From the NCBI RefSeq assembly GCF_044357945.1, contig NZ_CP076563.1, forward strand, positions 930,001-994,000: a stretch of 64,000 nt of DNA. Reading direction: 5' to 3'. The notes under the pieces are model-generated. The model did no database searches and had not been told where the DNA came from. It saw only the letters and a program-made list of their open reading frames with translations. Both the position numbers and the translations under genes were made by a program. Positions within the stretch are counted from its first letter, which is position 1. Each line of letters opens with the position of its first letter. Of this stretch, positions 32,514-41,844 are shown piece by piece. Origin of the DNA: QAND01 sp003150225 (GTDB lineage: Bacteria; Bacillota; Clostridia; Christensenellales; QAND01).

Positions 32514-33266
32514 TTACCCGTTTAGATCCAGCTCCACGGGGCAGTGGTCGCTGCCCAGCACCTGGTCATGGATGATAAAGTCCGCCGCCCGTTCCATCAG
32601 ACGCCGAGAGGTCAAAAAATAATCGATACGCCATCCGGCGTTGTTCTTCCGGGCGTTGAACAGATAGGACCACCAGGTATAGGCCACCCGGTCGGGATAC
32701 AGCTCGCGGAACACATCCGCAAAGCCCGCATCCAGCAACTTTTCCATCTTACCCCGCTCCTGATCCGAAAAACCGGCGTTGCCCCGGTTCGTCTTGGGGT
32801 TCTTTAAATCCAGATCCGTCCGGGCTACGTTCATATCGCCGCAGATCACCACCGGTTTTTCCCGGTCCAGTTCCATGACATACGCCTTGAAATCGTCCTC
32901 CCAGGACATACGGTAATCGATACGGGCAAGCTCCTTCTGTGCATTGGGCACGTAGATGTTTACCAGATAGAAGTCGGAAAATTCCAAGGTAATGGCACGG
33001 CCCTCCCCTGCATGGGGAGTATTGGGAATATCATAGACCACCTTTTGGGGGGCGACCCGGGTAAAGACCGCGGTACCGGAATACCCCTTGCGCTGGGCGC
33101 TATTCCAGTATTGCTCATAGCCCGCAAGGGACAGCTCCGCCTGATCGGGCTGCATCTTGGTCTCCTGTACGCAGAAGACGTCGGCATCCACCGACTGAAA
33201 AAAATCCAGAAACCCCTTATTGATGCAAGCCCGCAGCCCGTTCACGTTCCAGGATACCAGTTTCAT
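32514..33266 (-). CDS. xth: Exodeoxyribonuclease III (AP endonuclease)
   Basis: A 250-residue enzyme of the exonuclease III/APE1 family for base excision repair at abasic sites. The canonical motifs are in order: SWNVNGLRACINKGF, VQETKMQ (metal-binding Glu), IYVPNAQ, GDMNVARTDLDLKNPKTN and the C-terminal SDHCPVELD with the catalytic Asp-His. Length matches the usual 250-270. Its ATG follows TAGGAGGACGAG. A terminator follows the stop, and deoC lies upstream on the same strand. Confidence 0.95.
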   Translation of the reverse strand: MKLVSWNVNGLRACINKGFLDFFQSVDADVFCVQETKMQPDQAELSLAGYEQYWNSAQRKGYSGTAVFTRVAPQKVVYDIPNTPHAGEGRAITLEFSDFYLVNIYVPNAQKELARIDYRMSWEDDFKAYVMELDREKPVVICGDMNVARTDLDLKNPKTNRGNAGFSDQERGKMEKLLDAGFADVFRELYPDRVAYTWWSYLFNARKNNAGWRIDYFLTSRRLMERAADFIIHDQVLGSDHCPVELDLNG

Positions 33267-33296
33267 CTCGTCCTCCTAGAGATTGTTTTTGTTGCC

Positions 33297-33977
33297 TTAT
33301 TCCGGGCGGTTTTCGTACTCCCTTGCCATGGCGTAACCAGCGCTGGTGCCAATGCGGCTGGCGCCGGCATCCATCATGCGGAGCACATCGCCGACGGTGC
33401 GAATCCCTCCGGCGGCCTTAACCCCCATATCGTCACCCACCGTGCGGCGCAGAAGGGCCACATCCTCCACAGTGGCGCCGGCAGCGGAAAACCCAGTGGA
33501 GGTTTTGACATAGGCGGCGCCTGCCCTTTTTGCCAGCACGCAAGCCCGGATCTTCTCATCGTCGGTTAAAAGACAGGTTTCCAGAATCACCTTGACGGGG
33601 GTATCCCCCGCCGCTTGGATCACCCGCACCATATCGCTGAATACATCGCCATCATCCCCGGCCTTAAGCCGCCCGATGTTGAGAACCATGTCGATCTCCT
33701 CCGCCCCGTTCTGAACGGCGGTCGCCGCCTCGTAGGCCTTGCTCTCGGTATCCATGGCCCCCAGAGGAAAGCCTACCACGGCACAGGGCTTTACCTCCAC
33801 CCCAGTAAGCAGCTCATTGACCATTGCCACATAGCAACTATTGACGCAGACCGACGCAAAGCCGTATTCCCGGGCCTCGTCACAGACACGCTGGATCTCC
33901 TGGGGAGTGGCGTCGGGCTTTAGCAGGGTGTGGTCAATAAGCCCGCAGAATTCATCCAAAGTCAGGTTCCGTTTCAT
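33297..33977 (-). CDS. deoC: Deoxyribose-phosphate aldolase
   Basis: A 226-residue class I aldolase that splits 2-deoxyribose-5-phosphate into glyceraldehyde-3-phosphate and acetaldehyde. Visible are the DHTLLKPDAT start, VCVNSCYV, the substrate-site GFPLGAMDTESKAYE, and the Schiff-base Lys in AYVKTSTGFS. The ending GAGASRIGTSAG binds phosphate. Its start overlaps the phosphorylase stop by 4 bases, so the two work together in deoxynucleoside breakdown. Confidence 0.95.
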   Translation of the reverse strand: MKRNLTLDEFCGLIDHTLLKPDATPQEIQRVCDEAREYGFASVCVNSCYVAMVNELLTGVEVKPCAVVGFPLGAMDTESKAYEAATAVQNGAEEIDMVLNIGRLKAGDDGDVFSDMVRVIQAAGDTPVKVILETCLLTDDEKIRACVLAKRAGAAYVKTSTGFSAAGATVEDVALLRRTVGDDMGVKAAGGIRTVGDVLRMMDAGASRIGTSAGYAMAREYENRPE

Positions 33978-35302
33978 ATCAATCGTTCCTCTCCGTTGGC
34001 GGTTACCAAGCCATAGACCAGCGGGCGTTCCACCCGGGCTTCCCCCAGGTGCACGGCCCTTGTAAACAGCTCTCTGGCCTGATCCAGATTTTTCTCCTCG
34101 TTAACGTAAAACAGTGCCAGGGGTTCTCCGGCTTTTACCGGCTCCCCTACCCGCTTTTGCATTAGAATCCCTACGGAGTGGTCCACGGTATCCTCCGCAC
34201 GGGATCTGCCTGCGCCCAAAAGCTGCGCCGCCCGGCCGATGGCCTCGGCATCCATATGACACACATAGCCATCCGCCTGAGCCAAGATGGGTTCCACCCG
34301 TCTTGCCTTTATCAGGGAATCGGGGTTCTCTATCACCCTGGTATCGCCGCCTTGAGCGGCGATGATCTCCCGAAATTTATCCAGCGCTGCCCCGGTGTCC
34401 AGCGCTTTTTGCAGCTTTGCTTCCGCCTCTTCCGGGGTGGACGCCTTCCCCGCCGCCAGCATGATCTGTTTTGCCAGAAGCATACACACCGAAAACAGTG
34501 GGGATTCCCGCTCCTGGCCCGACAAAACGCCGATGGCTTCCCGCACGTCCAAACCGTTGCCGATGGCATTGCCCAGGGGCTGGTCCATATCGGTCACGAT
34601 GGCGGTAACCCGGCGGCCCAGCCGCTCCCCGATATCTACCATAGCCCGGGCCAGGCGGAAGGCAGCCTCCGTCTCCTTCATAAAAGCGCCGCTGCCGGTT
34701 TTTACATCCAATACAATGGCCTCAGCTCCCGAGGCCAGCTTCTTGCTCATGACACTGCTGGCGATGAGGGCCACGCTATCCACGGTGGCGGTTACATCCC
34801 GGATGGCGTAGAGCCGCTTATCGGCAGGGACCAGGTCCCCAGTCTGCCCCACGATGGCGGCGCCATGGCGGTTCACCAGATCCACCATCTCTTGGGGGGT
34901 GAAATCCACCCGTAGGCCCGGGATGGATTCCAGCTTATCCAGCGTGCCGCCGGTATGGCCCAGTCCCCGACCGGACATCTTCGCCACCTTGACGCCGCAG
35001 GCCGCCACCATGGGCACCAATACGAGGGTGGTGGTATCCCCCACCCCGCCGGTGGAGTGCTTATCCGCTACCACGCCTCGGATACCGGAAAGATCCACGG
35101 TATCCCCAGACTGCGCCATAAAATAGGTCAGGTTGGCGGTCTCCTCCTCATCCATTCCCCGCAGGCATACCGCCATGGTAAAGGCGGAGATCTGATAGTC
35201 GGGAATGCTGCCGTCGGTAACGCCCTGCACAAAATAGGCGATTTCCTCCCGGCTCAGCCGCTCTCCCCGCTTCTTTTTTTGCAACAGATCGATCATATCC
35301 AT
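33974..35302 (-). CDS. pdp: Pyrimidine-nucleoside phosphorylase
   Basis: A 442-residue enzyme of the thymidine/pyrimidine phosphorylase family. The signatures are KHSTGGVGDTTTLVLVP (phosphate loop), KMSGRGLGHTGGTLDKLESIPG, the SVALIASSVMSKKLASGAEA segment and DVKTGSGAFM. It converts pyrimidine nucleosides with phosphate into base and (deoxy)ribose-1-phosphate, feeding DeoC downstream. The start is ATG 35302 with GGGAGGTGAGCGCG upstream; the frame extends ten codons further without need. It is the first gene of the pdp-deoC pair. Together with cdd at 458, the window covers much of pyrimidine salvage, though cdd is remote. Confidence 0.93.
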   Translation of the reverse strand: MDMIDLLQKKKRGERLSREEIAYFVQGVTDGSIPDYQISAFTMAVCLRGMDEEETANLTYFMAQSGDTVDLSGIRGVVADKHSTGGVGDTTTLVLVPMVAACGVKVAKMSGRGLGHTGGTLDKLESIPGLRVDFTPQEMVDLVNRHGAAIVGQTGDLVPADKRLYAIRDVTATVDSVALIASSVMSKKLASGAEAIVLDVKTGSGAFMKETEAAFRLARAMVDIGERLGRRVTAIVTDMDQPLGNAIGNGLDVREAIGVLSGQERESPLFSVCMLLAKQIMLAAGKASTPEEAEAKLQKALDTGAALDKFREIIAAQGGDTRVIENPDSLIKARRVEPILAQADGYVCHMDAEAIGRAAQLLGAGRSRAEDTVDHSVGILMQKRVGEPVKAGEPLALFYVNEEKNLDQARELFTRAVHLGEARVERPLVYGLVTANGEERLI

Positions 35303-35433
35303 CGCGCTCACCTCCCATAGAGTGTATGCCATTGGGGGTATTCCAACCCGTGTGGCCCCGTGCGGCGGCCCAAGCCTTCCCGGAGGACGGCCCCTTTTGC
35401 CAACGCCCGAAAAGCCGCTCCTTCTGTGGGATC

Positions 35434-35463
35434 ATTATAGCATCCCCCTGCTTTCCGGCACAA
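35434..35463 (-). promoter_or_regulatory. Promoter of the pdp-deoC operon
   Basis: On the minus strand TTGTGC (35458-35463), an 18-base spacer and a perfect TATAAT (35434-35439), about 130 bases before the pdp start. Confidence 0.6.
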
Positions 35464-35543
35464 TAGACATCCTTTTTACAGCCCTTTTCCGCCGCGAACA
35501 ATGGAAAAAAGCGGAGTTTTTTTCATCATTAAATCATCTTTTG

Positions 35544-35572
35544 TTTTCAACGCCGTCAAGTTGCTGTATAAT
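35544..35572 (+). promoter_or_regulatory. Promoter of the CofE-like gene
   Basis: TTTTCA (35544-35549), a 17-base spacer and a perfect TATAAT (35567-35572), with transcription expected near 35579. Confidence 0.65.
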
Positions 35573-35618
35573 GCTACCGTGTGAATGCAATATTCCCGTA
35601 TATGAGGAGGTGCTCATT

Positions 35619-36797
35619 GTGAGCAGAATTGGCACCGTATCCATGGGTATCCGTATGCCTGTGATCCGCCAGGGGGATGATTTGGGCAAGATCGTAACCG
35701 ACCATCTTCTGGCCGCGGTAGAGGAAGAGGGCATTGCCCTCCATGATAAAGACGTGGTAGCCGTCACCGAGTCCATCGTCGCCCGGGCCCAGGGCAACTA
35801 TGCTACCACTGACCAGATCGCAAAAGCGGTCCGGGCCAAGTTCCCCGGCGGGGAAGCCGCTGTGGTGTTTCCCATCTTAAGCCGGAACCGCTTTTCCATC
35901 CTGCTGCGGGGAATCCTCAAGGGGTTGGACAAGGTCTACATTGTGCTGAGCTATCCCAGTGACGAGGTGGGCAACCACCTGATGGATCCCGACGCTCTGC
36001 TGGATGCCGGCATCAACCCCTATACCACCGTCATGAACCTGGAGGAGTTCCGTGCTCTGTTCGGCACCTACCGGCATCCTTTCACCGGGGTGGATTATGT
36101 GGAATTTTACCAGGGCTTGGGAGACAACGTGGAACTATTGTTTGCCAACGATCCCACCGCCGCCCTGACCGTTACCCCCCACTGCCTGGTGGCGGATATC
36201 CACTCTCGGCGCCGGACCAAGCGCCGTCTGCGGGACGCCGGGGCTGCAACGGTGGTAGGCATTGACGAGATCATGACCGAGCCGGTGGATGGCAGCGGCT
36301 ATAACCCCGACTACGGCCTATTGGGCAGCAACCTGGCCAGCGATGATCGGGTAAAGCTGTTCCCCCGTGACTGCGGAACCCTTGTAACCGATATCCAGGC
36401 CCGTATCTTTGAGCGCACCGGCAAAAAGCTGGAGGTTATGGTATACGGCGATGGCGCCTTCAAGGATCCGGCCGGCGGTATCTGGGAGCTGGCGGATCCG
36501 GTGGTTTCCCCGGGCTTTACCAGCGGCCTTTCCGGCATGCCCAATGAGATCAAATTCAAATTTGTAGCCGATACCGAGTTGAAGGATCTCTCGGGCGAGG
36601 AAGCGGGAGAGGCCATGCGGGAATACATCCGCAACAAGGAAGCGGATCTGACGGGCAAGGACGCCTCCCTGGGCACCACTCCCCGGCACCTGACCGATCT
36701 TCTGGGCAGTCTTTCCGACCTGACCAGCGGCAGCGGCGACAAGGGTACTCCCGTGATCCTCATCCAGAATTACTTCACCAATTACGCCACCGAATAA
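35619..36797 (+). CDS. CofE-like protein (coenzyme F420-0:L-glutamate ligase family)
   Basis: About 392 residues read from GTG 35619 after TGAGGAGGTGCTCATT; the long frame upstream overlaps the promoter. The CofE fold begins GTVSMGIRMPVIRQGDDLGKI and continues with DKDVVAVTESIVARAQG, GINPYTTVMNLEEF, HSRRRTKRRLRD, TDIQARIF and YGDGAFKDPAGGIWELADPV. CofE adds glutamate to F420-0 in actinobacteria and archaea. This form is longer (archaeal CofE is about 250) and occurs in Clostridia that have no known F420 pathway, so the real substrate is open. It has its own promoter and terminator. Confidence 0.78.
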   Translation: MSRIGTVSMGIRMPVIRQGDDLGKIVTDHLLAAVEEEGIALHDKDVVAVTESIVARAQGNYATTDQIAKAVRAKFPGGEAAVVFPILSRNRFSILLRGILKGLDKVYIVLSYPSDEVGNHLMDPDALLDAGINPYTTVMNLEEFRALFGTYRHPFTGVDYVEFYQGLGDNVELLFANDPTAALTVTPHCLVADIHSRRRTKRRLRDAGAATVVGIDEIMTEPVDGSGYNPDYGLLGSNLASDDRVKLFPRDCGTLVTDIQARIFERTGKKLEVMVYGDGAFKDPAGGIWELADPVVSPGFTSGLSGMPNEIKFKFVADTELKDLSGEEAGEAMREYIRNKEADLTGKDASLGTTPRHLTDLLGSLSDLTSGSGDKGTPVILIQNYFTNYATE

Positions 36798-36810
36798 TCC
36801 AAACCGCGTA

Positions 36811-36837
36811 AAAAGGGCCCATATGGGCCCTTTTTCA
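36811..36837 (+). terminator. Terminator after the CofE-like gene
   Basis: The stem AAAAAGGGCCCAT / ATGGGCCCTTTTT is nearly perfect and followed by T. Confidence 0.85.
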
Positions 36838-36883
36838 TTTATTGGATTTTCATACATTTATTTACAAAGTTTATGAAAAGCCG

Positions 36884-36911
36884 TTGCAGTTTACGCGAAA
36901 AAAAGTATACT
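36884..36911 (+). promoter_or_regulatory. Promoter of the surface protein gene
   Basis: TTGCAG (36884-36889), a 16-base spacer and TATACT (36906-36911). This implies an unusually long leader of about 190 bases. Confidence 0.5.
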
Positions 36912-36933
36912 TTATTCATTGAAGTCAAAGAAA

Positions 36934-37011
36934 CAAAAACCCCCGATTATTTGGGGTTTTTAAGTACAAATTATCAGAAATTCTTGATGCGAAGAAAGGT
37001 ATACCTTTCTT
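36934..37011 (+). promoter_or_regulatory. Leader with a hairpin and a 20-bp perfect palindrome
   Basis: AAAAACCCCC ... GGGGTTTTT (36934-36960) can form a terminator-like hairpin. A perfect 20-bp palindrome AAGAAAGGTA-TACCTTTCTT follows at 36992-37011. Both lie between the promoter and the surface protein start, so attenuation or an operator is possible. The remaining leader up to 37106 holds no recognised gene or riboswitch. Confidence 0.45.
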
Positions 37012-37106
37012 ACTAAACGAAAAAGAACAGCATTGGCACGTTCTCTCGGAGGATGCATACAAAAGCTTCTCCGGGTTAGTAGGAAAAAAATGGAGGAGGC
37101 ATTTGT

Positions 37107-38846
37107 ATGAAGAGGAAAAGATGGCTTGGGCTGCTCCTTGCAACGGCAATGATGCTGGCGCTGCTGCCCATGACGGCGTTTGCCGCTCCCACGCAAGTAT
37201 ACATGGGCGGCGGCTATTTGAGCGACGGCGCGAACAGCGTTGGCGGTGGTACCGCTACCCTGGATGTGACGCAGAACACCCTAACCCTAGAAAACGTCTC
37301 GGTAACCGATTATATTTGGATCAACTCCGACAGCGCGTTTACGATTATCGCTAAAGGAACGAATGCGGTTGGAACCGCCGACGCTCCCGTAAGCGGCAGT
37401 GCTTTATGGAGTGAAAACGTGCCAACGCTAAACATCAACGTCGAGAGCGGCGCGGAACTCGGCCTGTATGCGGGAAGCGGGAATGGCCTTTATCTTCCCA
37501 ACGGCGTTGCCAATATCTCTGGCCCTGGCAAATTAATCGCAAGCGCTGAATATCCAGCCATCTTTACAAAAGGCGATTTGAATTTAAACGGCGGCTTACA
37601 GGCCGAAATTGTTTCGGACAGTAACGGCATTCAGGTAAGCAAAGGCAACATCAACATCGAGAACGCCAAGCTCACGGTGGATGCGTATTACGTCGCCCTA
37701 TTTGCTCAGATGTATGATGAAATAACCGATGCTGATATTCCCTCCGCCGTTACCATGAAAAACAGCACCGTTTCCCTTACCACAGGTGAGTGCCAGGGCG
37801 TGTATTGCGGCTCCGGCGGAATCCTGGTAGAGGATACCGTCCTCACAACAAAGACCGACAAGGAAATTTACGCAGAAGGATATAGCCTATACTCCTATGG
37901 CGACATCACCATTAAAGGAGATGATACCGTCATCAACGCCGATGACGATTATGGCATTGCTGCCGATGACGGCGTTCTGCGGATTGAAGGGGGAAAAGTT
38001 GACGTTTGTTCCACAGACGTGGCTTTAACCGGGTGGTACGGCGTTGAGATCACCGGTGGAACCATCTCCGCAAGCGCTGAAGAAGGCGCGGCTGTGCTGG
38101 CAACGGAGGGCCTCGTTCAGATCAAAGGTGCGGATACCAAACTAACGGCAACATCCAACAGCTCCGATACGGCGGCGATCTCCAATGGAATCACCGGCGG
38201 GATTCTTCTCGACGCCGACATTACTGCAAAAAATACCGCGAATTATACGCCCATAGAGGGCAAAAACAAGGATAAGAGCGTTGCCATCGCCCTGGGCGCC
38301 GGCGTGGGAGCCGTCAACATCAACGGCCAGACGACGGGCGACGTAGTCGTATATAACGAGGCGGACACCAAGTTCTCCTACTTCATCCTTGCGGATGGCG
38401 AATCGACGGATGCCGTTTTAGATACCGTAAAAATCTGCAAACATACTTGGGGAGCGCCGGTGTGGAGCTGGAACGCAGAGCACACCGCAGCAAGCGCTCT
38501 ATTCACCTGCACCAAGGATGCCGGGCATACCGCAAAGGTTGATGGAACCATCACGGCTTTGACCACGGACGCAACCTGCGGAAGCGATGGCAGCACCGTC
38601 TATACCGCAACGGCGACGTTCAACGGCAGCGCCTATACCGATGAAAAAACGGTATCCATCCCGGCGACCGGAGCGCATCATTATGTCGATGGAACCTGCA
38701 CCGTTTGCGGCGCTGAGGAAAAGACCGAAACCGATGTTCCGAAAACCGGCGATGCCAGTAATCCCGCACTTTGGACTGCATTGGCACTCTTTGCTGCCGG
38801 CGCCTTCGGAATCACCTTCTATGGGAGAAGAAAAGAAGTTAAGTAA
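37107..38846 (+). CDS. LPXTG-like cell-wall-anchored surface protein
   Basis: A 579-residue exported protein. A signal peptide (about 1-26, ending MTAFAAP) is followed by a long Thr/Gly/Asn-rich region of repeated short strands (about 30-440), as in right-handed beta-helix adhesins. A region with CKHTWGAPVWSWNAEHTAA and later HHYVDGTCTVCGAEE resembles a small bacterial domain often found before the anchor. The C-terminus has VPKTGD (sortase-like signal), one hydrophobic helix and RRKEVK. No catalytic motif is seen, so adhesion or host interaction is inferred. The ribosome site is GGAGGAGG. Only the C-terminal tail resembles the broken gene at 29031. Confidence 0.8.
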   Translation: MKRKRWLGLLLATAMMLALLPMTAFAAPTQVYMGGGYLSDGANSVGGGTATLDVTQNTLTLENVSVTDYIWINSDSAFTIIAKGTNAVGTADAPVSGSALWSENVPTLNINVESGAELGLYAGSGNGLYLPNGVANISGPGKLIASAEYPAIFTKGDLNLNGGLQAEIVSDSNGIQVSKGNINIENAKLTVDAYYVALFAQMYDEITDADIPSAVTMKNSTVSLTTGECQGVYCGSGGILVEDTVLTTKTDKEIYAEGYSLYSYGDITIKGDDTVINADDDYGIAADDGVLRIEGGKVDVCSTDVALTGWYGVEITGGTISASAEEGAAVLATEGLVQIKGADTKLTATSNSSDTAAISNGITGGILLDADITAKNTANYTPIEGKNKDKSVAIALGAGVGAVNINGQTTGDVVVYNEADTKFSYFILADGESTDAVLDTVKICKHTWGAPVWSWNAEHTAASALFTCTKDAGHTAKVDGTITALTTDATCGSDGSTVYTATATFNGSAYTDEKTVSIPATGAHHYVDGTCTVCGAEEKTETDVPKTGDASNPALWTALALFAAGAFGITFYGRRKEVK

Positions 38847-38859
38847 CTATAATGCATAG

Positions 38860-38897
38860 AAAGGGAGCGGAACCTTTGTTCCGCTCCCTTTTTTATC
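38860..38897 (+). terminator. Terminator after the surface protein gene
   Basis: The stem AAGGGAGCGGAAC / GTTCCGCTCCCTT with a short loop and T-run. Confidence 0.85.
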
Positions 38898-38925
38898 ATC
38901 CGCCTTTTATTTGATTTCCCTCCCG

Positions 38926-41337
38926 CTACCAGGCGCCTCCGCCACCGCCTCCGCTGCCACCGCCGGTGAATCCGCCGCCTGAGAAACCTCCTCCAGTGAA
39001 TCCGCCGCTCCCGCCGCCTTGAGGCGCGGGCGCAGATACCATGGTTTGGGTCATCCGGCCCATGGACCGGTTCATGTAATGGACCATCCAGATGGCGCTC
39101 ATGGTATTCCAATTCTGCCCCTGGTACCAGATGGGAGGTTCGGTGAGGATCCCCTCAAACCGCCGGCCCAGGGTTTCCTCCAGTCCCAGCACCATCGCAT
39201 AGGGCAACAGTCGATAGAAATAGCCAGGATGCTCCCGGGCCATGGCAAACAGGCTGCTTTCATCCGTTTGGGTCAGGTACAGCCGCAGACCTAGCAGCTC
39301 CTCCATCAACCTCCGTCCATAGACGGAACGCCGTCGGATAAAGGGATGCAGGGCCAAGCATAGCACGCCCACCAGGGTGTAACCAACGGCAATAGCTGGG
39401 GACAGTTCCCCCTGCGAAGTCATCAAAAAAACCTGAATCCCCGCAAATACCAAATAGAACAAGCCCAACAATCCGCTCCATAAACGGCGTCGGTGGCGCG
39501 CCATCTTATGCCAGCTATTGTATAGCTGCGCGCTGAACCACAGGGCCAGCAGGCCGGCAACCAGGGGCAGGATCCCAAACAAGCTGAACGCGGGATCTCG
39601 CTTCAAGCATCCCAGAAGCGGTCCCACCGAAAGGAATAGGGCGGCCAAAAGCGCCAACAGGGTAGACCATCTCCCCGCAGACCGATCCTCCAGCCGGTGT
39701 TCTCCGGTAAATTCGCCAGCCACCGCTTTCTGGGCGTCGGCCACCGAGGGATAAAACTTTTCCTTGAGCTGTTCATGGGTCACGGTGCCAGCGGCCTCAT
39801 CCCCCAGGGCAAACAACGCGTCATACAAGGTATGCTCGTAGCCCCGATGCCCGTCATCCAGCGGAGCGCCACGGGTCAGGAGGAATCCGTCCTCCCCAAT
39901 GTCCGCCATGGTAAGGTGCCCCTCCTCTGCCCATTGCAGAATCAGGCTGGCAATGTCATCGGGGCTACAGCTAAAATTAATGAGATACCCCGCCTCGGCG
40001 GAGTTCAGTTCCTTGGGCGGGAAAGGCTGAGGCACCGGCAGAAGCGGGCGCTCCCGGCCAAGCAGAAGATAGAGCACCAAAAACAGTACCAAGAGCGCCG
40101 TGGCCGCTACCAGCGCGATCCAGTTTCCCGCAGACGCCGGCCGGGTAAAGAATCCCTCAGGATAGACCACACGCACCCCGATCAGAGCGCCGGCAGGCAG
40201 CTGCTCCAGGGCCACCGTCAGAGCCCCGTTTTCATCCATCTTGGCGGCAAGCTCCCGATCCACTCCATCTTCAGTGCGGCTAAACGCCCGGTATTCGTTG
40301 GGAATCTCCGGCAGATGTACCCGAAGGGTTCCGGACATCGCCCCGGCTTCCGCCGTTCCGGAGAAGAGCCAGAGGTCAGCGTAATCCATTTGGCGGTTTC
40401 GATCCAGCTCCTGATCCACGGTATAGGACAGGGCAAAGCGCTGCTGCCCCGTGGCAATGGCGGTATGCAAAAAGGCCGCTCCGTATTCCGCGTCGTAATC
40501 CATCCCTTCCCCCTCGACGTCCAGAATCCAGGTCTTTTCCTCCCCCTGCGGGGAAAGCGGTACCAGGACTCCCTCCCTGGGTTCGGACAGCTCCAGATCC
40601 AATTCCCGATCCACCCGATAGCTCCGGTCCCGGTTTAAGGTGACGATGGCATCGGCCTTGAGAACAGTCAGGGGAGACAGCACCTGGGGCGCCTCGTCAA
40701 ACGCCCCCTCCTCCAGATATCCATGGAGGGTAACGGCGGTCCCGGGCGCCAATGCCTCCTTGCTCTCCAGCGTGATGAGAGCGCCGTAATCGGCAGCCAG
40801 GATATAGGGATTGCCGGTTTCCCCCTCCCTGCCTGAAAACACCTGGTAGCGCACAGGGCGCTCCGGCAGTTGAACGGCGGCGGAAAAACTCTGGATGGAA
40901 CACTCCCAGCCCTGGCCCAGCAGATTGATATAGGCGTGGTCATAGCTGGAATCCCCATCGGCGGCATGGTCCATGGTATAGCGGATCACATACCGCTGCA
41001 TTCCCGTCACATATTCCCCCGGGGTTCCAATGCGGATGCGCAGGGTTTCTCCCCCTGGCTCCAGCTGATATTGAGCGCCCTCCACCGAGATGTCGTGAAG
41101 ATTGTAATCCTCCTCCCCGCCGAAAAGGGGCAGATCGCGATAGATCCCCTGGCGCTCCGATGGGAACCGCACATCGATGGTCTCGGTGACCACATACCGC
41201 CGGGCACGGTCCATCCGAACCTCCACCTGGTATTGTTCGATGGTATAGTCCACATCCTGGGCCCGGACGGATACCGGGATTGAGAAAAGGCCCCAGAACA
41301 ACGCCAGGGCCAGAAACAGGGAAGAAACGCGCTTCAT
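38926..41337 (-). CDS. DUF2207 membrane protein with Gly-rich C-terminus
   Basis: An 803-residue protein. A signal peptide (FLALALFWGLFSIPVSVRAQ) leads a large external region beginning DVDYTIEQYQVEVRMDRARRY, the typical DUF2207 start. About four or more TM helices lie in the second half (near 390-410 and 565-640). The end is a glycine-rich tail of GGFTGGGFSGGG-type repeats and a terminal GGAW, common in this family. DUF2207 proteins are widespread in Firmicutes, often beside LemA, and their function is unknown. Its ATG lies 10 bases after the LemA stop, with AAGGAGAAAAG upstream, so the two are one operon. Confidence 0.85.
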   Translation of the reverse strand: MKRVSSLFLALALFWGLFSIPVSVRAQDVDYTIEQYQVEVRMDRARRYVVTETIDVRFPSERQGIYRDLPLFGGEEDYNLHDISVEGAQYQLEPGGETLRIRIGTPGEYVTGMQRYVIRYTMDHAADGDSSYDHAYINLLGQGWECSIQSFSAAVQLPERPVRYQVFSGREGETGNPYILAADYGALITLESKEALAPGTAVTLHGYLEEGAFDEAPQVLSPLTVLKADAIVTLNRDRSYRVDRELDLELSEPREGVLVPLSPQGEEKTWILDVEGEGMDYDAEYGAAFLHTAIATGQQRFALSYTVDQELDRNRQMDYADLWLFSGTAEAGAMSGTLRVHLPEIPNEYRAFSRTEDGVDRELAAKMDENGALTVALEQLPAGALIGVRVVYPEGFFTRPASAGNWIALVAATALLVLFLVLYLLLGRERPLLPVPQPFPPKELNSAEAGYLINFSCSPDDIASLILQWAEEGHLTMADIGEDGFLLTRGAPLDDGHRGYEHTLYDALFALGDEAAGTVTHEQLKEKFYPSVADAQKAVAGEFTGEHRLEDRSAGRWSTLLALLAALFLSVGPLLGCLKRDPAFSLFGILPLVAGLLALWFSAQLYNSWHKMARHRRRLWSGLLGLFYLVFAGIQVFLMTSQGELSPAIAVGYTLVGVLCLALHPFIRRRSVYGRRLMEELLGLRLYLTQTDESSLFAMAREHPGYFYRLLPYAMVLGLEETLGRRFEGILTEPPIWYQGQNWNTMSAIWMVHYMNRSMGRMTQTMVSAPAPQGGGSGGFTGGGFSGGGFTGGGSGGGGGGAW

Positions 41338-41346
41338 CTTTTCTCC

Positions 41347-41844
41347 TTAATGGGCCAAAGCCCCTTTTGATTCCCCAAACAGGGGGAGGACAGAAAATTT
41401 CCGCACCGCAGCTATCAGGCCGGCGGGAAAGGAGCGAACCTTTCCGTTGAGGGCCTGAACGGCAGCGTTATAATCCTCTTTGCACAGAGCGATGTCCTGC
41501 TCCAGCAGGGCAATCCGGCTCAGAATAGCCCGCTCCTCCTCATCCACAACTGCCTGTGCGGCCGCAGCGATGGCCAGGGTCAAGCGGGTTTCGGCGCATA
41601 GCCGATCCTCCCTTTTCTCCCGGTTGGCCTCCACCGCCCGCCGGGCTTCCCGAATGCCGGAAAGCAGGGTTTGCTCCTCCCCCGCCAGCATCCGATCGAT
41701 GCGCTCCAGGCGGGCATCCAGAGGAACCGCCATCATACCGTAGGCTTTTTCCGTCCGTTTTTGTAGCTCTTTCAACTTTTTATGGGTGGATACGCCGTAT
41801 CCGCCAAACAAGGTCATCATCAGCAAAAGCGCCAATGCCCACAT
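41347..41844 (-). CDS. LemA family protein
   Basis: A 165-residue protein with an N-terminal membrane segment (about 1-16) and a helical domain. The family hallmark YNAAVQALNGKVRSFPAGLIA is present near residue 125. LemA proteins are small membrane-tethered helical proteins of unknown role, and LemA-DUF2207 pairs are common. Its start is preceded by TGGAGGCGTAGCG. The unusual feature is the sequence REARRAVEANREKREDR, suggesting a charged coiled coil. No separate terminator is seen between it and DUF2207. Confidence 0.8.
   Translation of the reverse strand: MWALALLLMMTLFGGYGVSTHKKLKELQKRTEKAYGMMAVPLDARLERIDRMLAGEEQTLLSGIREARRAVEANREKREDRLCAETRLTLAIAAAAQAVVDEEERAILSRIALLEQDIALCKEDYNAAVQALNGKVRSFPAGLIAAVRKFSVLPLFGESKGALAH

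Noticed and set aside
36934..37106. Surface-protein leader considered as a c-di-GMP riboswitch
   Set aside because: A weak likeness to the GEMM 3' part (AAAGC ... CTCCGGG) was noticed, but the essential CAGGGCAAACC-type block is missing.
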